From Bacillus australimaris (GTDB lineage Bacteria; Bacillota; Bacilli; Bacillales; Bacillaceae), in contig NZ_LGYN01000028.1 in assembly GCF_001307105.1 (NCBI RefSeq), forward strand, positions 62,001-126,000: a stretch of DNA of 64,000 bases, written 5' to 3'. Positions 41,931 through 49,724 of this stretch are shown piece after piece (position 1 is the first letter of the stretch; each line of letters starts with the position of its first letter). The notes beneath the pieces were generated by a model. The model saw only the letters and a program-made list of their open reading frames with translations, searched no databases and was not told the origin of the DNA. A program made the position numbers and the translations under genes.

Positions 41931-42612
41931 CGAACTTATACCCTACGCCCCATACTGTATACAAAAAAGGCTTAGGACCGTCCCCAATTTTTTGGCGCAG
42001 CCGTTTGATATGAACATCTACCGTTCGTTCATCTCCATAAAATTGGTATCCCCAAATTTGCTCAAGCAATTGTTCTCGTGAAAATACTTGCCGAGGATGC
42101 TGAATAAAAAAGCACAGCAAATCGTATTCCTTTGGTGTGAGGTTCTCAATCCGCTCTCCATCCAGAAAAACTTCCCTCGTTTTCTTATCCAACTGAAAAT
42201 GTGCTGTCTCCAGCCGTTCGCCCTCTTTCACCTTTTCTTGAGTAGCTGTATGAGCAAAGCGTCGTTTCACCGCTTTAATTCTTGCCATCAAGGTCAGTGG
42301 ACTAAAGGGCTTGGTCACATAATCATCTGCCCCAAGATCAAAACCAAGCACTTGATCAGATTCAGTTTCCTTTGCTGTCAGCATGATAATCGGAACGTCA
42401 CTGATCTGGCGCACCTTTTGACAAATGGTCAGACCATCCATCGAAGGAAGCATGACATCTAAGATGAGCAGATCCCAATCCTCCTCTTGCTGAAAGCGAT
42501 TCAGTCCTTCTAATCCATCATGGACAAATTCCGCTTGAAATCCCTCTCGTTGAAAAAACATATCCGTCATTGTACAAACGCTCTGATTATCTTCAATCAT
42601 TAATATTTTCAT
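41920..42612 (-). CDS. yclJ: YclJ, OmpR-type response regulator
   Basis: A 230-residue regulator. The receiver domain has the acidic pair in MIEDN, the phosphorylated Asp in LLILDVMLPSMDG (about residue 52) and Lys in DYVTKPFSP. The winged helix (about residues 130-230) has NLTPKEYDLL, GYQFYGDERTVDVHIKRLRQK and VWGVGYKFDED. It is almost the same as B. subtilis YclJ. ATG 42612 is 6 bases after GGAGG; ATG 42615 is only 3. The 275-base gap upstream holds no other gene. Confidence 0.9.
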   Translation of the reverse strand: MKILMIEDNQSVCTMTDMFFQREGFQAEFVHDGLEGLNRFQQEEDWDLLILDVMLPSMDGLTICQKVRQISDVPIIMLTAKETESDQVLGFDLGADDYVTKPFSPLTLMARIKAVKRRFAHTATQEKVKEGERLETAHFQLDKKTREVFLDGERIENLTPKEYDLLCFFIQHPRQVFSREQLLEQIWGYQFYGDERTVDVHIKRLRQKIGDGPKPFLYTVWGVGYKFDED

Positions 42613-42855
42613 CATCAGCCTCCGCTGCTGCCATTGTTTTTTCTTTATGTAGCTTTATTTTACATGTTCCCTCTCAAATCTCAATTGGATTCCACTGTCT
42701 TCATGAACTTATCATCGTTTGGTCATCTTTTTTTCATACTTTTTGGAGAAGCTAATATTGCGGTGTATCACATGGAGATTTTTTAATATGATGGAATTGT
42801 AGAGGATGGTCAAGATGAGGACACGCTTCCTGACAGTTATAAGATGAATCTATTT

Positions 42856-42886
42856 AAAAAAGCTCATCTCTTCGATGAGCTTTTTT
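42856..42886 (-). terminator. yxe operon terminator
   Basis: AAAAAGCTCATC-5-GATGAGCTTTTTT, symmetrical, just after the yxeQ stop. Confidence 0.85.
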
Positions 42887-42887
42887 G

Positions 42888-44222
42888 TCATGCCAGCAGC
42901 TTCAAATAAGCAGCGGCATTCCCCTCTTCAACCGCCTGTAAAATCTGCTGTGCCTGTGATGCGCTTGTGACGCTGCTTAACTTTTGTATGATGTCTTCTT
43001 TCGATAACGCAAAGCCTGGTGCTCCCCGAGGGATATCAACCCGCTTGCTGATGGTGGTGCTGTCAGATAAGGTGAGTTTTACAATGGTAAAGCGTCCTTT
43101 TGGAACAGCGTCTGGATGGGGCTCTATCGTTTGATCATATCCTCTGCTCACCCGCTTCATCCACGTTCGCATGTCAGTTGGAATGTTTTTTTTCGTAAAG
43201 GCATCCAGCGTGAGTGTCTGTCCAAATATGGCAAGTGCGATGACGTATTCGACACTGAAGCGTCCTTCTTCTCCATTTGAAGGTGCCCGCTCAATAAGCG
43301 CTGCATCTCCGCCTGGCGGAAATATGACATCGACCTGCTTCACCTGTTCTGGTAAGGCAGCATGCTCTTTCATTAAAGAAAGGATCGCATCGGCTGCATG
43401 ATGTGCAGCTGAGCAGAACGGATATACTTTGAACCATAACCCCGGCGCAACAATACGCCACGTAGAACCATAGCCCTCTAGTAAACGGCTTTCTGCCAGC
43501 TCTTGATCTCCATAGAGAGAAAAGAAGCCGAGGGCGCCATCAAGAACTGAATCATTCCCGCCAAAACCTGAACAAGCTAAATCCATGGACCACACCGCTG
43601 TTTTAGCTGCTAAGCCGGCTTGTAATGGTTTCATATCAGATCCAAACTGTTTTCGCATTCCCGCTGATTGCGCTCCGGCAAAGCCGATCGCTTTCGCCAG
43701 CCCTTCCTGCGAGACTTGTTTCAAATACCCAATGGCACATACTGCCGCAATGGCTCCGAGTGTCCCGGTATTATGCCAGCCCCGTTCATAATGTGCCTTG
43801 CCGATGGATTCGCCAAGCCTTGCCATGACTTCGACACCTGTGATGTAGGCAGCTAAAAAACGATCTCCATATATTTCACCGTCTGTCAGCTGTGAAAGCA
43901 GCGCTGGAATGATGACCGCACTTGGGTGTCCTCTCACATCTGAATGGACATCATCATAATCAAGGGCATGAATGAGGTAGCCGTTTAACATCGCTGCGGA
44001 TTGACGACTGACCTTCTTCCCTTTTCCCATGACAGGAATCTGAGCAGCGCCGCCTTCTTGTTCAACAAGCGCCATCAGCTTCTGAATCCCTTCATCCTCT
44101 TTCGCAGCAAGTGCTGATGCCGCAGCATCTAACAGGCCATTTCTTGCCATCTGAACGGCCCGCTTATCTTGCAGCGGATCAGCAGAAAGCACTGCCTCAG
44201 CCAGTTGTTTTGTTAGCTCCAT
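42888..44222 (-). CDS. yxeQ: YxeQ, MmgE/PrpD-family protein
   Basis: A 444-residue protein of the MmgE/PrpD family (2-methylcitrate dehydratase and relatives). Motifs are LNGYLIHALDYDDVHSDVRGHPSAVIIPALL (split over about residues 78-108), GFAGAQSAGMRKQFGSDMKPLQAG and FKVYPFCSAAHHAADAI. In the yxe operon its step is unresolved. A role in handling the succinyl or oxaloacetate moiety, or epimerising the substrate, is conceivable, but this is only inference. It overlaps yxeP by 10 bases and is the last gene of the operon. Confidence 0.85.
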   Translation of the reverse strand: MELTKQLAEAVLSADPLQDKRAVQMARNGLLDAAASALAAKEDEGIQKLMALVEQEGGAAQIPVMGKGKKVSRQSAAMLNGYLIHALDYDDVHSDVRGHPSAVIIPALLSQLTDGEIYGDRFLAAYITGVEVMARLGESIGKAHYERGWHNTGTLGAIAAVCAIGYLKQVSQEGLAKAIGFAGAQSAGMRKQFGSDMKPLQAGLAAKTAVWSMDLACSGFGGNDSVLDGALGFFSLYGDQELAESRLLEGYGSTWRIVAPGLWFKVYPFCSAAHHAADAILSLMKEHAALPEQVKQVDVIFPPGGDAALIERAPSNGEEGRFSVEYVIALAIFGQTLTLDAFTKKNIPTDMRTWMKRVSRGYDQTIEPHPDAVPKGRFTIVKLTLSDSTTISKRVDIPRGAPGFALSKEDIIQKLSSVTSASQAQQILQAVEEGNAAAYLKLLA

Positions 44223-45370
44223 GCTCGAGATTCCAATGCCCGAACGGCAAGCTCGGCGAAGAAGGCAACGGCAACTGGAAGGGCATCTTCATTTAACGTA
44301 AAGGCAGGGTGATGCCATTCCTCAGTACCACTAGTTCCCATCCATACAAAAAAGCCTGGAATGCGTTCTTGATAAAGGGCAAAATCTTCTCCGCCCGGTG
44401 ACTGCTCTGCCTGCACGACAGGTAAGTCAAGCGCACCAGCCGTTTCTTCTACCACCCTTGTCAGACGCTCATCATTCATCACAGAAGGTAAATAAGGATG
44501 CCATTTCACTTCACCCTTTGCGCCAAAGCCTTCTGCAATTCCGCTCACGATTTGTTTCATAAGCTCTGGAATCATCGCTCTCACTTCAGGCTCAAACGTC
44601 CGAACCGTTCCTTCCATCTCGACACGATCAGGAATCACATTCCATGATGTACCACCTTGAATACGTGTGATGCTGACAACCGCATGATGCAGCGAGCTAA
44701 TGCGGCGGCTGACGATTTGCTGAAGAGCACTTGTGATCTGCCCGCTGATGGCAATAGGGTCCACCGTATGATTCGGAATTCCGGCATGCCCTCCCGTTCC
44801 TTTAATCTCGATTTCAAACCGGTCCACACTCGCCATCAATGCTTTTTCTCTTATGCCAATCGTGCCAACTGGCAGGTCAGGTTTGTTATGCATACCAAAA
44901 ATCGCATCGACCCCATCTAACACGCCTGCCTCTATGACATGTTTTGCTCCTTGAGCAACCTCCTCAGCCGGTTGGAACAAAATGCGGACTGTTCCCTTGA
45001 TCTCATGTTTCCGCTCATTTAATAAAAGAGCCGCACCAAAGATGGAAGCTGTATGAAAATCATGACCGCATGCATGCATTTTCCCCGGTACCTTTGAAGA
45101 AAATGGTTCGCCAGATGCTTCCTCAATCGGAAGTGCATCAATATCGGCTCTTAGCGCAATCGTTGGTCCCTCTTGTTCGCCTTTGATTTCACAGACAACA
45201 CCTGTTTGCAGGGCTGGGATATCAAGTACAGTGATCCCCGCCTCTTCTAACCAGCCGCGCAGTTTCTTTGTCGTTTCATATTCCTCAAACGCCAGCTCTG
45301 GATGCTCATGAAGCGCTCGGCGAATGTTGATTAAACGTTTGTTTAAAGCTTCATTTCCTATTGATTTCAC
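44213..45370 (-). CDS. yxeP: YxeP, M20-family N-acetylcysteine deacetylase
   Basis: A 385-residue amidohydrolase. It has HEHPELAFEEYETT, LRADIDALPIEEASGEPFSSK, MHACGHDFHTAS (metal ligands, about residue 98), FQPAEEVAQGAKHVIEAG and GGEDFALYQERIPGFFVWMG. In B. subtilis YxeP deacetylates N-acetylcysteine, releasing cysteine at the end of S-(2-succino)cysteine breakdown. GTG 45370 is the start, behind GAGGGGTGATTAACA. Confidence 0.9.
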   Translation of the reverse strand: MKSIGNEALNKRLINIRRALHEHPELAFEEYETTKKLRGWLEEAGITVLDIPALQTGVVCEIKGEQEGPTIALRADIDALPIEEASGEPFSSKVPGKMHACGHDFHTASIFGAALLLNERKHEIKGTVRILFQPAEEVAQGAKHVIEAGVLDGVDAIFGMHNKPDLPVGTIGIREKALMASVDRFEIEIKGTGGHAGIPNHTVDPIAISGQITSALQQIVSRRISSLHHAVVSITRIQGGTSWNVIPDRVEMEGTVRTFEPEVRAMIPELMKQIVSGIAEGFGAKGEVKWHPYLPSVMNDERLTRVVEETAGALDLPVVQAEQSPGGEDFALYQERIPGFFVWMGTSGTEEWHHPAFTLNEDALPVAVAFFAELAVRALESRAWS

Positions 45371-45403
45371 TGTTAATCACCCCTCTAAAGAATAAAAAGC
45401 AGC

Positions 45404-46150
45404 TTATGCTTCTTCAGCCGCTGCTTCTTTTTGGATAAATCGTTTCGTCCGTTCATTCTTTGTTTCATCAAATAGCTCAGTTGGTGTCCCCTGCTCAATA
45501 ATATGACCATCAGCCATAAAAATCACATGGTCTGCCACTTCTCTTGCAAACGCCATTTCATGTGTGACGATGATCATGGTCGTTTCTTGAATTGCAATGG
45601 ATTTAATGACTTGAAGCACGCCTGAGACAAGCTCTGGATCAAGTGCGGACGTTGGTTCATCCAGCAGAATCGCATGTGGATCAACCGCTAACGCCCGGGC
45701 AATCCCAATCCGCTGCTGCTGCCCGCCAGATAACGTGACTGGATAGCTGTCAGCCTTTTGCTCTAATCCTACCTGCTTCAGCAGTTTCATTCCAATCTCA
45801 TTTGCCTGCTGCTTCGTCATTTTTTTCGTCACAAGCAGTGATTCTGTAATGTTTTGTAGTGCTGTCTTGTTTTTAAATAAATTGTAGTTTTGAAACACCA
45901 TGGCCGTTTGCTGACGCAGGTGATGGGCTTCCTTACGTGTATATTTGGACGCATCGAGCTTCGCATCGCCAATTTCAATCGTGCCTTCATCTGGTGTTTC
46001 TAATAAATTTAAGCAGCGCAGCAAGGTGGATTTACCGGAGCCAGAAGGTCCGATAATGGCCACAACCTGCCCTTTTTGCACGTCGAGATTGATTCCGTCT
46101 AAAACGACAAGGTCGCCGAATGATTTCTTCAAATTGGTGAGCTTGATCAT
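45404..46150 (-). CDS. yxeO: YxeO, ABC transporter ATPase (polar amino-acid type)
   Basis: A 248-residue ATPase. Walker A is GPSGSGKST (about residue 34), signature LSGGQQQRIGIARAL (about 135), Walker B ILLDEPTSALDP, and the switch His in IVTHEMAFAREVAD. It powers import through YxeN with the binding protein YxeM. ATG 46150 lies 7 bases after AAGGAGG; the in-frame GTG 46156 is too close. Confidence 0.92.
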   Translation of the reverse strand: MIKLTNLKKSFGDLVVLDGINLDVQKGQVVAIIGPSGSGKSTLLRCLNLLETPDEGTIEIGDAKLDASKYTRKEAHHLRQQTAMVFQNYNLFKNKTALQNITESLLVTKKMTKQQANEIGMKLLKQVGLEQKADSYPVTLSGGQQQRIGIARALAVDPHAILLDEPTSALDPELVSGVLQVIKSIAIQETTMIIVTHEMAFAREVADHVIFMADGHIIEQGTPTELFDETKNERTKRFIQKEAAAEEA

Positions 46151-46162
46151 GTCCACACCTCC

Positions 46163-46837
46163 TTAATTCCGGTAAGGTTTGCTGATTTTTCGTTCAAATA
46201 GGTCTTGCAGGAAGCTATAAATGATCGTCATCACCCAATACACGATCCCTACAGCTAAATAGGTTTCAAAGTATTTATAGTTCGCCGATGCTATCATCTT
46301 CCCTTGTGCAAACATTTCTGCCACACCAATCGTAAAGGCAAGAGATGTTTCTTTTAAAAGACCGATAAAGGTATTCCCCGTCGCTGGAATCGCATTTCTG
46401 ATGGCCTGCGGGAAAATAATTCTGACGTAAGACTGCCATCTTGTCATGCCGACAGACAGGCACGCCTCCAGCTGCCCTTCATCAACTGAGTTCAGGGCTG
46501 CTCTGAAAATTTCTGCTAAGTATGCTGAGTTTTTGATACTTAATCCGATAATGACCGCTGTTAAAGCATCCATTGAGGTCATCGCAGGGAATAGCTGCGG
46601 AAGACCAAAATAAATGAGAAAGAGCTGAACCAAGGTTGGAACCGCTCTGAAGAAAGAAATATACAGCTTGGCAAATTGGTATAAAACAGGTATCCGGTTT
46701 TTCGTAATAAGAGCGAATACCACACCAATGATAATGGCAAATACCATGGAGACAATCGCCATGAAGATCGTTATCGGCAAGTATTGAATCAATGTCGGGA
46801 AAACCGACACCATATACTGCCAATCAATTTTATTCAT
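46163..46837 (-). CDS. yxeN: YxeN, ABC transporter permease
   Basis: A 224-residue His/Glu/Gln/Arg-type permease with about five membrane helices. The EAA-type cytoplasmic loop is SVGMTRWQSYVRIIFPQAIRNAIPATGNTF (split, about residues 130-160), where YxeO docks. It belongs to the predicted importer of S-(2-succino)cysteine or related thiols. It lies between yxeM (24 bases) and yxeO (12 bases). Confidence 0.9.
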   Translation of the reverse strand: MNKIDWQYMVSVFPTLIQYLPITIFMAIVSMVFAIIIGVVFALITKNRIPVLYQFAKLYISFFRAVPTLVQLFLIYFGLPQLFPAMTSMDALTAVIIGLSIKNSAYLAEIFRAALNSVDEGQLEACLSVGMTRWQSYVRIIFPQAIRNAIPATGNTFIGLLKETSLAFTIGVAEMFAQGKMIASANYKYFETYLAVGIVYWVMTIIYSFLQDLFERKISKPYRN

Positions 46838-46861
46838 GTCTGCTCTTCACCGCCGCTGTCG

Positions 46862-47656
46862 TTATTTTTTAATTGGCACTGTGACATCATCTTTGAAATA
46901 TTTCTCAGACAATTTCTTTAGTGTCCCGTCTTCTCTTAATTCTTTGATCGCTTTATTAAATTCTTTTCTTAGTTTGTCATGCTTTTCATCTTTAGCAAAT
47001 GGGTAGCCTACTTCTTCATACACAATTGGATTACCTACGATTTTCAGTGGAAGGCCTGTTTTTTCAATTTGAGCAAGTAGTACACTGCGGCCATTGACAT
47101 AAGCATCTACGCGGCCATTTGCTACTTCATTTAATACGCCGTCCTGCGTTTCATATGTTTTAATCTTGATTTTCTTGTCTGGATCTTTGCTCTCTAGGTT
47201 TTTGGCATGGTTAGAGCCAAGAACTGCCGCCACTGTTTTTCCTTTTAAATCATCAAGACCTTTGATGTCTTTGTTGTCCTTTTTCACGATGATTTGTGTT
47301 CCTGCGTATGCGTACGTATCTGTAAAGTTAAATGTTTGTTTACGCTCGTCTGTGATGGCGACTTGGTTTGACACTGTATCCAGTTTACCAGATGTCAGCT
47401 GCCCCATCAGTCCGCTGAATTCACTCAGTTGCCAGTCTAGTTTGTAGCCAAGCTTTTTCGCAATGGCTTCTGTTACTTCAACATCGAATCCGACAAGCTT
47501 ACCATTGTCTTTATAAGCGAACGGATAGCTTTGTCCTGTAGCGCCTACTTTTAATACTTTTTCGTCTTTGCCTTCACTCTGATTGTTACCGCCGCAAGCT
47601 GCTAAAACTGCCAGCATTGCTGCAAATAGAACGACTAGCCACTTTTTGTTTTTCAT
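46862..47656 (-). CDS. yxeM: YxeM, substrate-binding lipoprotein
   Basis: A 264-residue periplasmic-binding-type lipoprotein. Lipobox LAAC (Cys near residue 21), then the SBP_bac_3 fold: VGATGQSYPFAYKDNGKLVGFDVEV, LTSGKLDTVSNQ, LKGKTVAAVLGSNHAKNLE, VANGRVDAYVNGR. It captures the substrate, probably S-(2-succino)cysteine or a similar cysteine adduct, for YxeN/YxeO. Confidence 0.92.
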   Translation of the reverse strand: MKNKKWLVVLFAAMLAVLAACGGNNQSEGKDEKVLKVGATGQSYPFAYKDNGKLVGFDVEVTEAIAKKLGYKLDWQLSEFSGLMGQLTSGKLDTVSNQVAITDERKQTFNFTDTYAYAGTQIIVKKDNKDIKGLDDLKGKTVAAVLGSNHAKNLESKDPDKKIKIKTYETQDGVLNEVANGRVDAYVNGRSVLLAQIEKTGLPLKIVGNPIVYEEVGYPFAKDEKHDKLRKEFNKAIKELREDGTLKKLSEKYFKDDVTVPIKK

Positions 47657-47678
47657 GTTCGAAAACCCTTCTTTCGTC

Positions 47679-48182
47679 TTATGGTTGTGTGATATCTGAT
47701 CTTAATTGTTTTTTAAAATAAACCGTGATGTGACCTTTGCCTAAATCCTTTTCTCCTGCTCTGACATAGCCTTTGCGCTCATACATTTCTACGAGCCACG
47801 GGTGTTTATCAGCTGTACCGAGTGACACGTACGGTACCTTTAGTGTATCCCTCAACACTTCGGTTTCAACCCATTCCAGCAAGGCAGAGCCTGTCCCTTT
47901 TTTGGCGGCTGGTTCTGAGGCAAACCACCAGATGTGAGGGACGCCGAACGGTCCTGGCTGCTCTCCCCAAGGCATGCGGAGTGATAAGGTGGATAGAAGC
48001 TCTCCGTTTTCTTCCATCACATAGCAAAGATTTTTTTGTACATTATTCTGAACGAGAGCGAAATCGGCATGTGCTGCTTGGAACTGGATGCCGAGCTCAC
48101 GAATTGGCTCATAGGCTCTTGTTGTCAGTTCAAGCAGCGCCTCTATATCTGCCTCTGTTGCCAGACGAAACGTGTATCCCAA
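47679..48182 (-). CDS. yxeL: YxeL, GNAT N-acetyltransferase
   Basis: A 167-residue GNAT protein (RLATEADIEALLELT start; acetyl-CoA region SEPAAKKGTGSALLEWVE with the Q/RxxGxG/A-like KKGTGSA, about residue 100). In B. subtilis YxeL acetylates S-(2-succino)cysteine, the first step of the pathway. TTG 48182 is the start: GGGGTGA lies 6 bases upstream. It follows yxeK by 17 bases. Confidence 0.88.
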   Translation of the reverse strand: MGYTFRLATEADIEALLELTTRAYEPIRELGIQFQAAHADFALVQNNVQKNLCYVMEENGELLSTLSLRMPWGEQPGPFGVPHIWWFASEPAAKKGTGSALLEWVETEVLRDTLKVPYVSLGTADKHPWLVEMYERKGYVRAGEKDLGKGHITVYFKKQLRSDITQP

Positions 48183-48199
48183 CGTTAGTCACCCCACCC

Positions 48200-49525
48200 T
48201 TATGTCGTGTATCGATTTTTTGGCTCTGTTAATCCAAGATTTTCTCGTAAGGTTTGTCCTGTGTAATCCGTTTTGAATAAGCCTCGTTCCTGAAGGATTG
48301 GGACGACGCGGTCTACGAACACATCTAGTCCTTCTGGCAAGAGCGGCGGCATCACATTAAAGCCGTCTGCTGCTTCTTCAACCAGCCATGTTTCCATGAC
48401 ATCTGCCAGCTGCTCAGGCGTTCCAATGAAAATATTATGACCGCGAGAACCGGCAACAGATTGATAGAGCTGGCGAATAGTCAGGTTATCCTTTCTCGCC
48501 ATATTCATCACTAAATCAAAACGGCTTTTCACCGCATTTGACGTGCTTGGATCAATCTCTGGTAGCGGTCCGTCTAAAGGATACTGAGATAGATCAATTC
48601 CACCTAAGTAGTTTTGCAGAATGCTCAGCCCAATCTCAGGAACAATCAGCTCCTGTAATTCTTCATATTTCGCTTGGGCTTCTTCCTCTGTATCAGCAAT
48701 AATCGGGAAAATACCCGGCATGATGCTGACGTCCTCTCTTGCACGACCAGCAGCTTCTACTTTCCCTTTCAAGCTTTGATAAAATTCCTTCGCTTTATCG
48801 AGATCATTTTGTGCAGTGAAAATAAGCTCAGCAGTCTTCGCTGCAAGCTTTTGACCATCCTCAGAAGATCCTGCTTGAATGATCACTGGCTGTCCTTGAG
48901 GCGTGCGTGATACGTTGAGCGGCCCTCTGACTGAGAAGAACTCACCTTTGTGCTGGAGCTCATGAAGCTTACCAGGCTCAAAGAATTCACCCGTTTCCTT
49001 GTTTCTGACAAGGGCATCTTCCTCCCAAGAGTCCCATAGACCTTTGACGACATCGACGAACTCCTCTGCCCGCTCATATCGTTTATGGTGTGCTAAATGC
49101 TCTTCCCCGCTAAAATTTTTCGCTGTTTCTTCAATAGAAGATGTGACCACATTCCATGCCGCTCTTCCGCCTGATAAATGATCAAGGGAGGCAAACTGTC
49201 TTGCAATATGGAAAGGCTCACTGTATGTAGTGGATGCTGTTGCTGCTAATCCAATTGTTGAAGTAGACTCAGCAATGGACGAAAGCAGTGTGAGCGGTTC
49301 AAATCTCGTTAATACGTTTGGATGAGAGGTTTGATTAATGGATAAGCTGTCAGCTAAAAAGAACAAATCCAGTTTTCCTTCCTCTGCCTTTTTCGCTAAT
49401 TGTTTAAAATAATCAAGATTCATAGCTGCATCTGGTACTGCATTCGGATGTCTCCAAGAGGCAACATGATGTCCAGTTCCTGCGATGAATACGCCTAACT
49501 TGAGCTTCCTTTTCGGCTGTGACAC
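48200..49525 (-). CDS. yxeK: YxeK, flavin-dependent S-(2-succino)cysteine monooxygenase
   Basis: A 441-residue luciferase-like FMNH2-dependent monooxygenase of the NtaA/SnaA group. Motifs are GVFIAGTGHHVASWRHPNAVPDAAM (split, residues 10-35), LADSLSINQTSHPNVLTRFEP, TTYSEPFHIARQFASLDHLSGGRAAWNVVTS (split, about 95-125) and QAGSSEDGQKLAA. It oxidises N-acetyl-S-(2-succino)cysteine, which releases N-acetylcysteine and oxaloacetate. I chose GTG 49525 because AGAAAGGATG is 8 bases upstream and the product then starts MSQPKRKLKLG, like B. subtilis YxeK. First gene of yxeKLMNOPQ. Confidence 0.92.
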   Translation of the reverse strand: MSQPKRKLKLGVFIAGTGHHVASWRHPNAVPDAAMNLDYFKQLAKKAEEGKLDLFFLADSLSINQTSHPNVLTRFEPLTLLSSIAESTSTIGLAATASTTYSEPFHIARQFASLDHLSGGRAAWNVVTSSIEETAKNFSGEEHLAHHKRYERAEEFVDVVKGLWDSWEEDALVRNKETGEFFEPGKLHELQHKGEFFSVRGPLNVSRTPQGQPVIIQAGSSEDGQKLAAKTAELIFTAQNDLDKAKEFYQSLKGKVEAAGRAREDVSIMPGIFPIIADTEEEAQAKYEELQELIVPEIGLSILQNYLGGIDLSQYPLDGPLPEIDPSTSNAVKSRFDLVMNMARKDNLTIRQLYQSVAGSRGHNIFIGTPEQLADVMETWLVEEAADGFNVMPPLLPEGLDVFVDRVVPILQERGLFKTDYTGQTLRENLGLTEPKNRYTT

Positions 49526-49617
49526 TTGTTCTTCATCCTTTCTATATCCTGCATGTATCAAACTGAAGTCCTTAGAAGATACATTTTTCTGATTGAATTA
49601 ATCGGTTTTACCAATAA

Positions 49618-49686
49618 AAAAAGGGCAAAATGTTGCGAAAAATGAAAAATAATTATTACTATATGCCCTTTTTACAGGATTGTCAA
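49618..49686 (-). promoter_or_regulatory. yxe operon promoter inside a terminator-like inverted repeat
   Basis: Minus strand TTGACA (49681-49686), 17 bases, TATAGT (49658-49663) is a near-perfect SigA promoter. AAAAAGGGCA (49618-49627) and TGCCCTTTTT (49664-49673) form an inverted repeat with a 36-base loop that spans the -10. It could end yclG transcripts reading in and, when open, allow yxe initiation. The leader of yxeK is about 125 bases. Confidence 0.6.
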
Positions 49687-49724
49687 CTGCCCTCTAAACC
49701 TCCAAAATAAGGGATTCCACAGAC

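Noticed and set aside
42088-42462. 124-residue frame opposite yclJ
   Set aside because: It is the complement of a well-conserved response regulator; no ribosome site or family resemblance.
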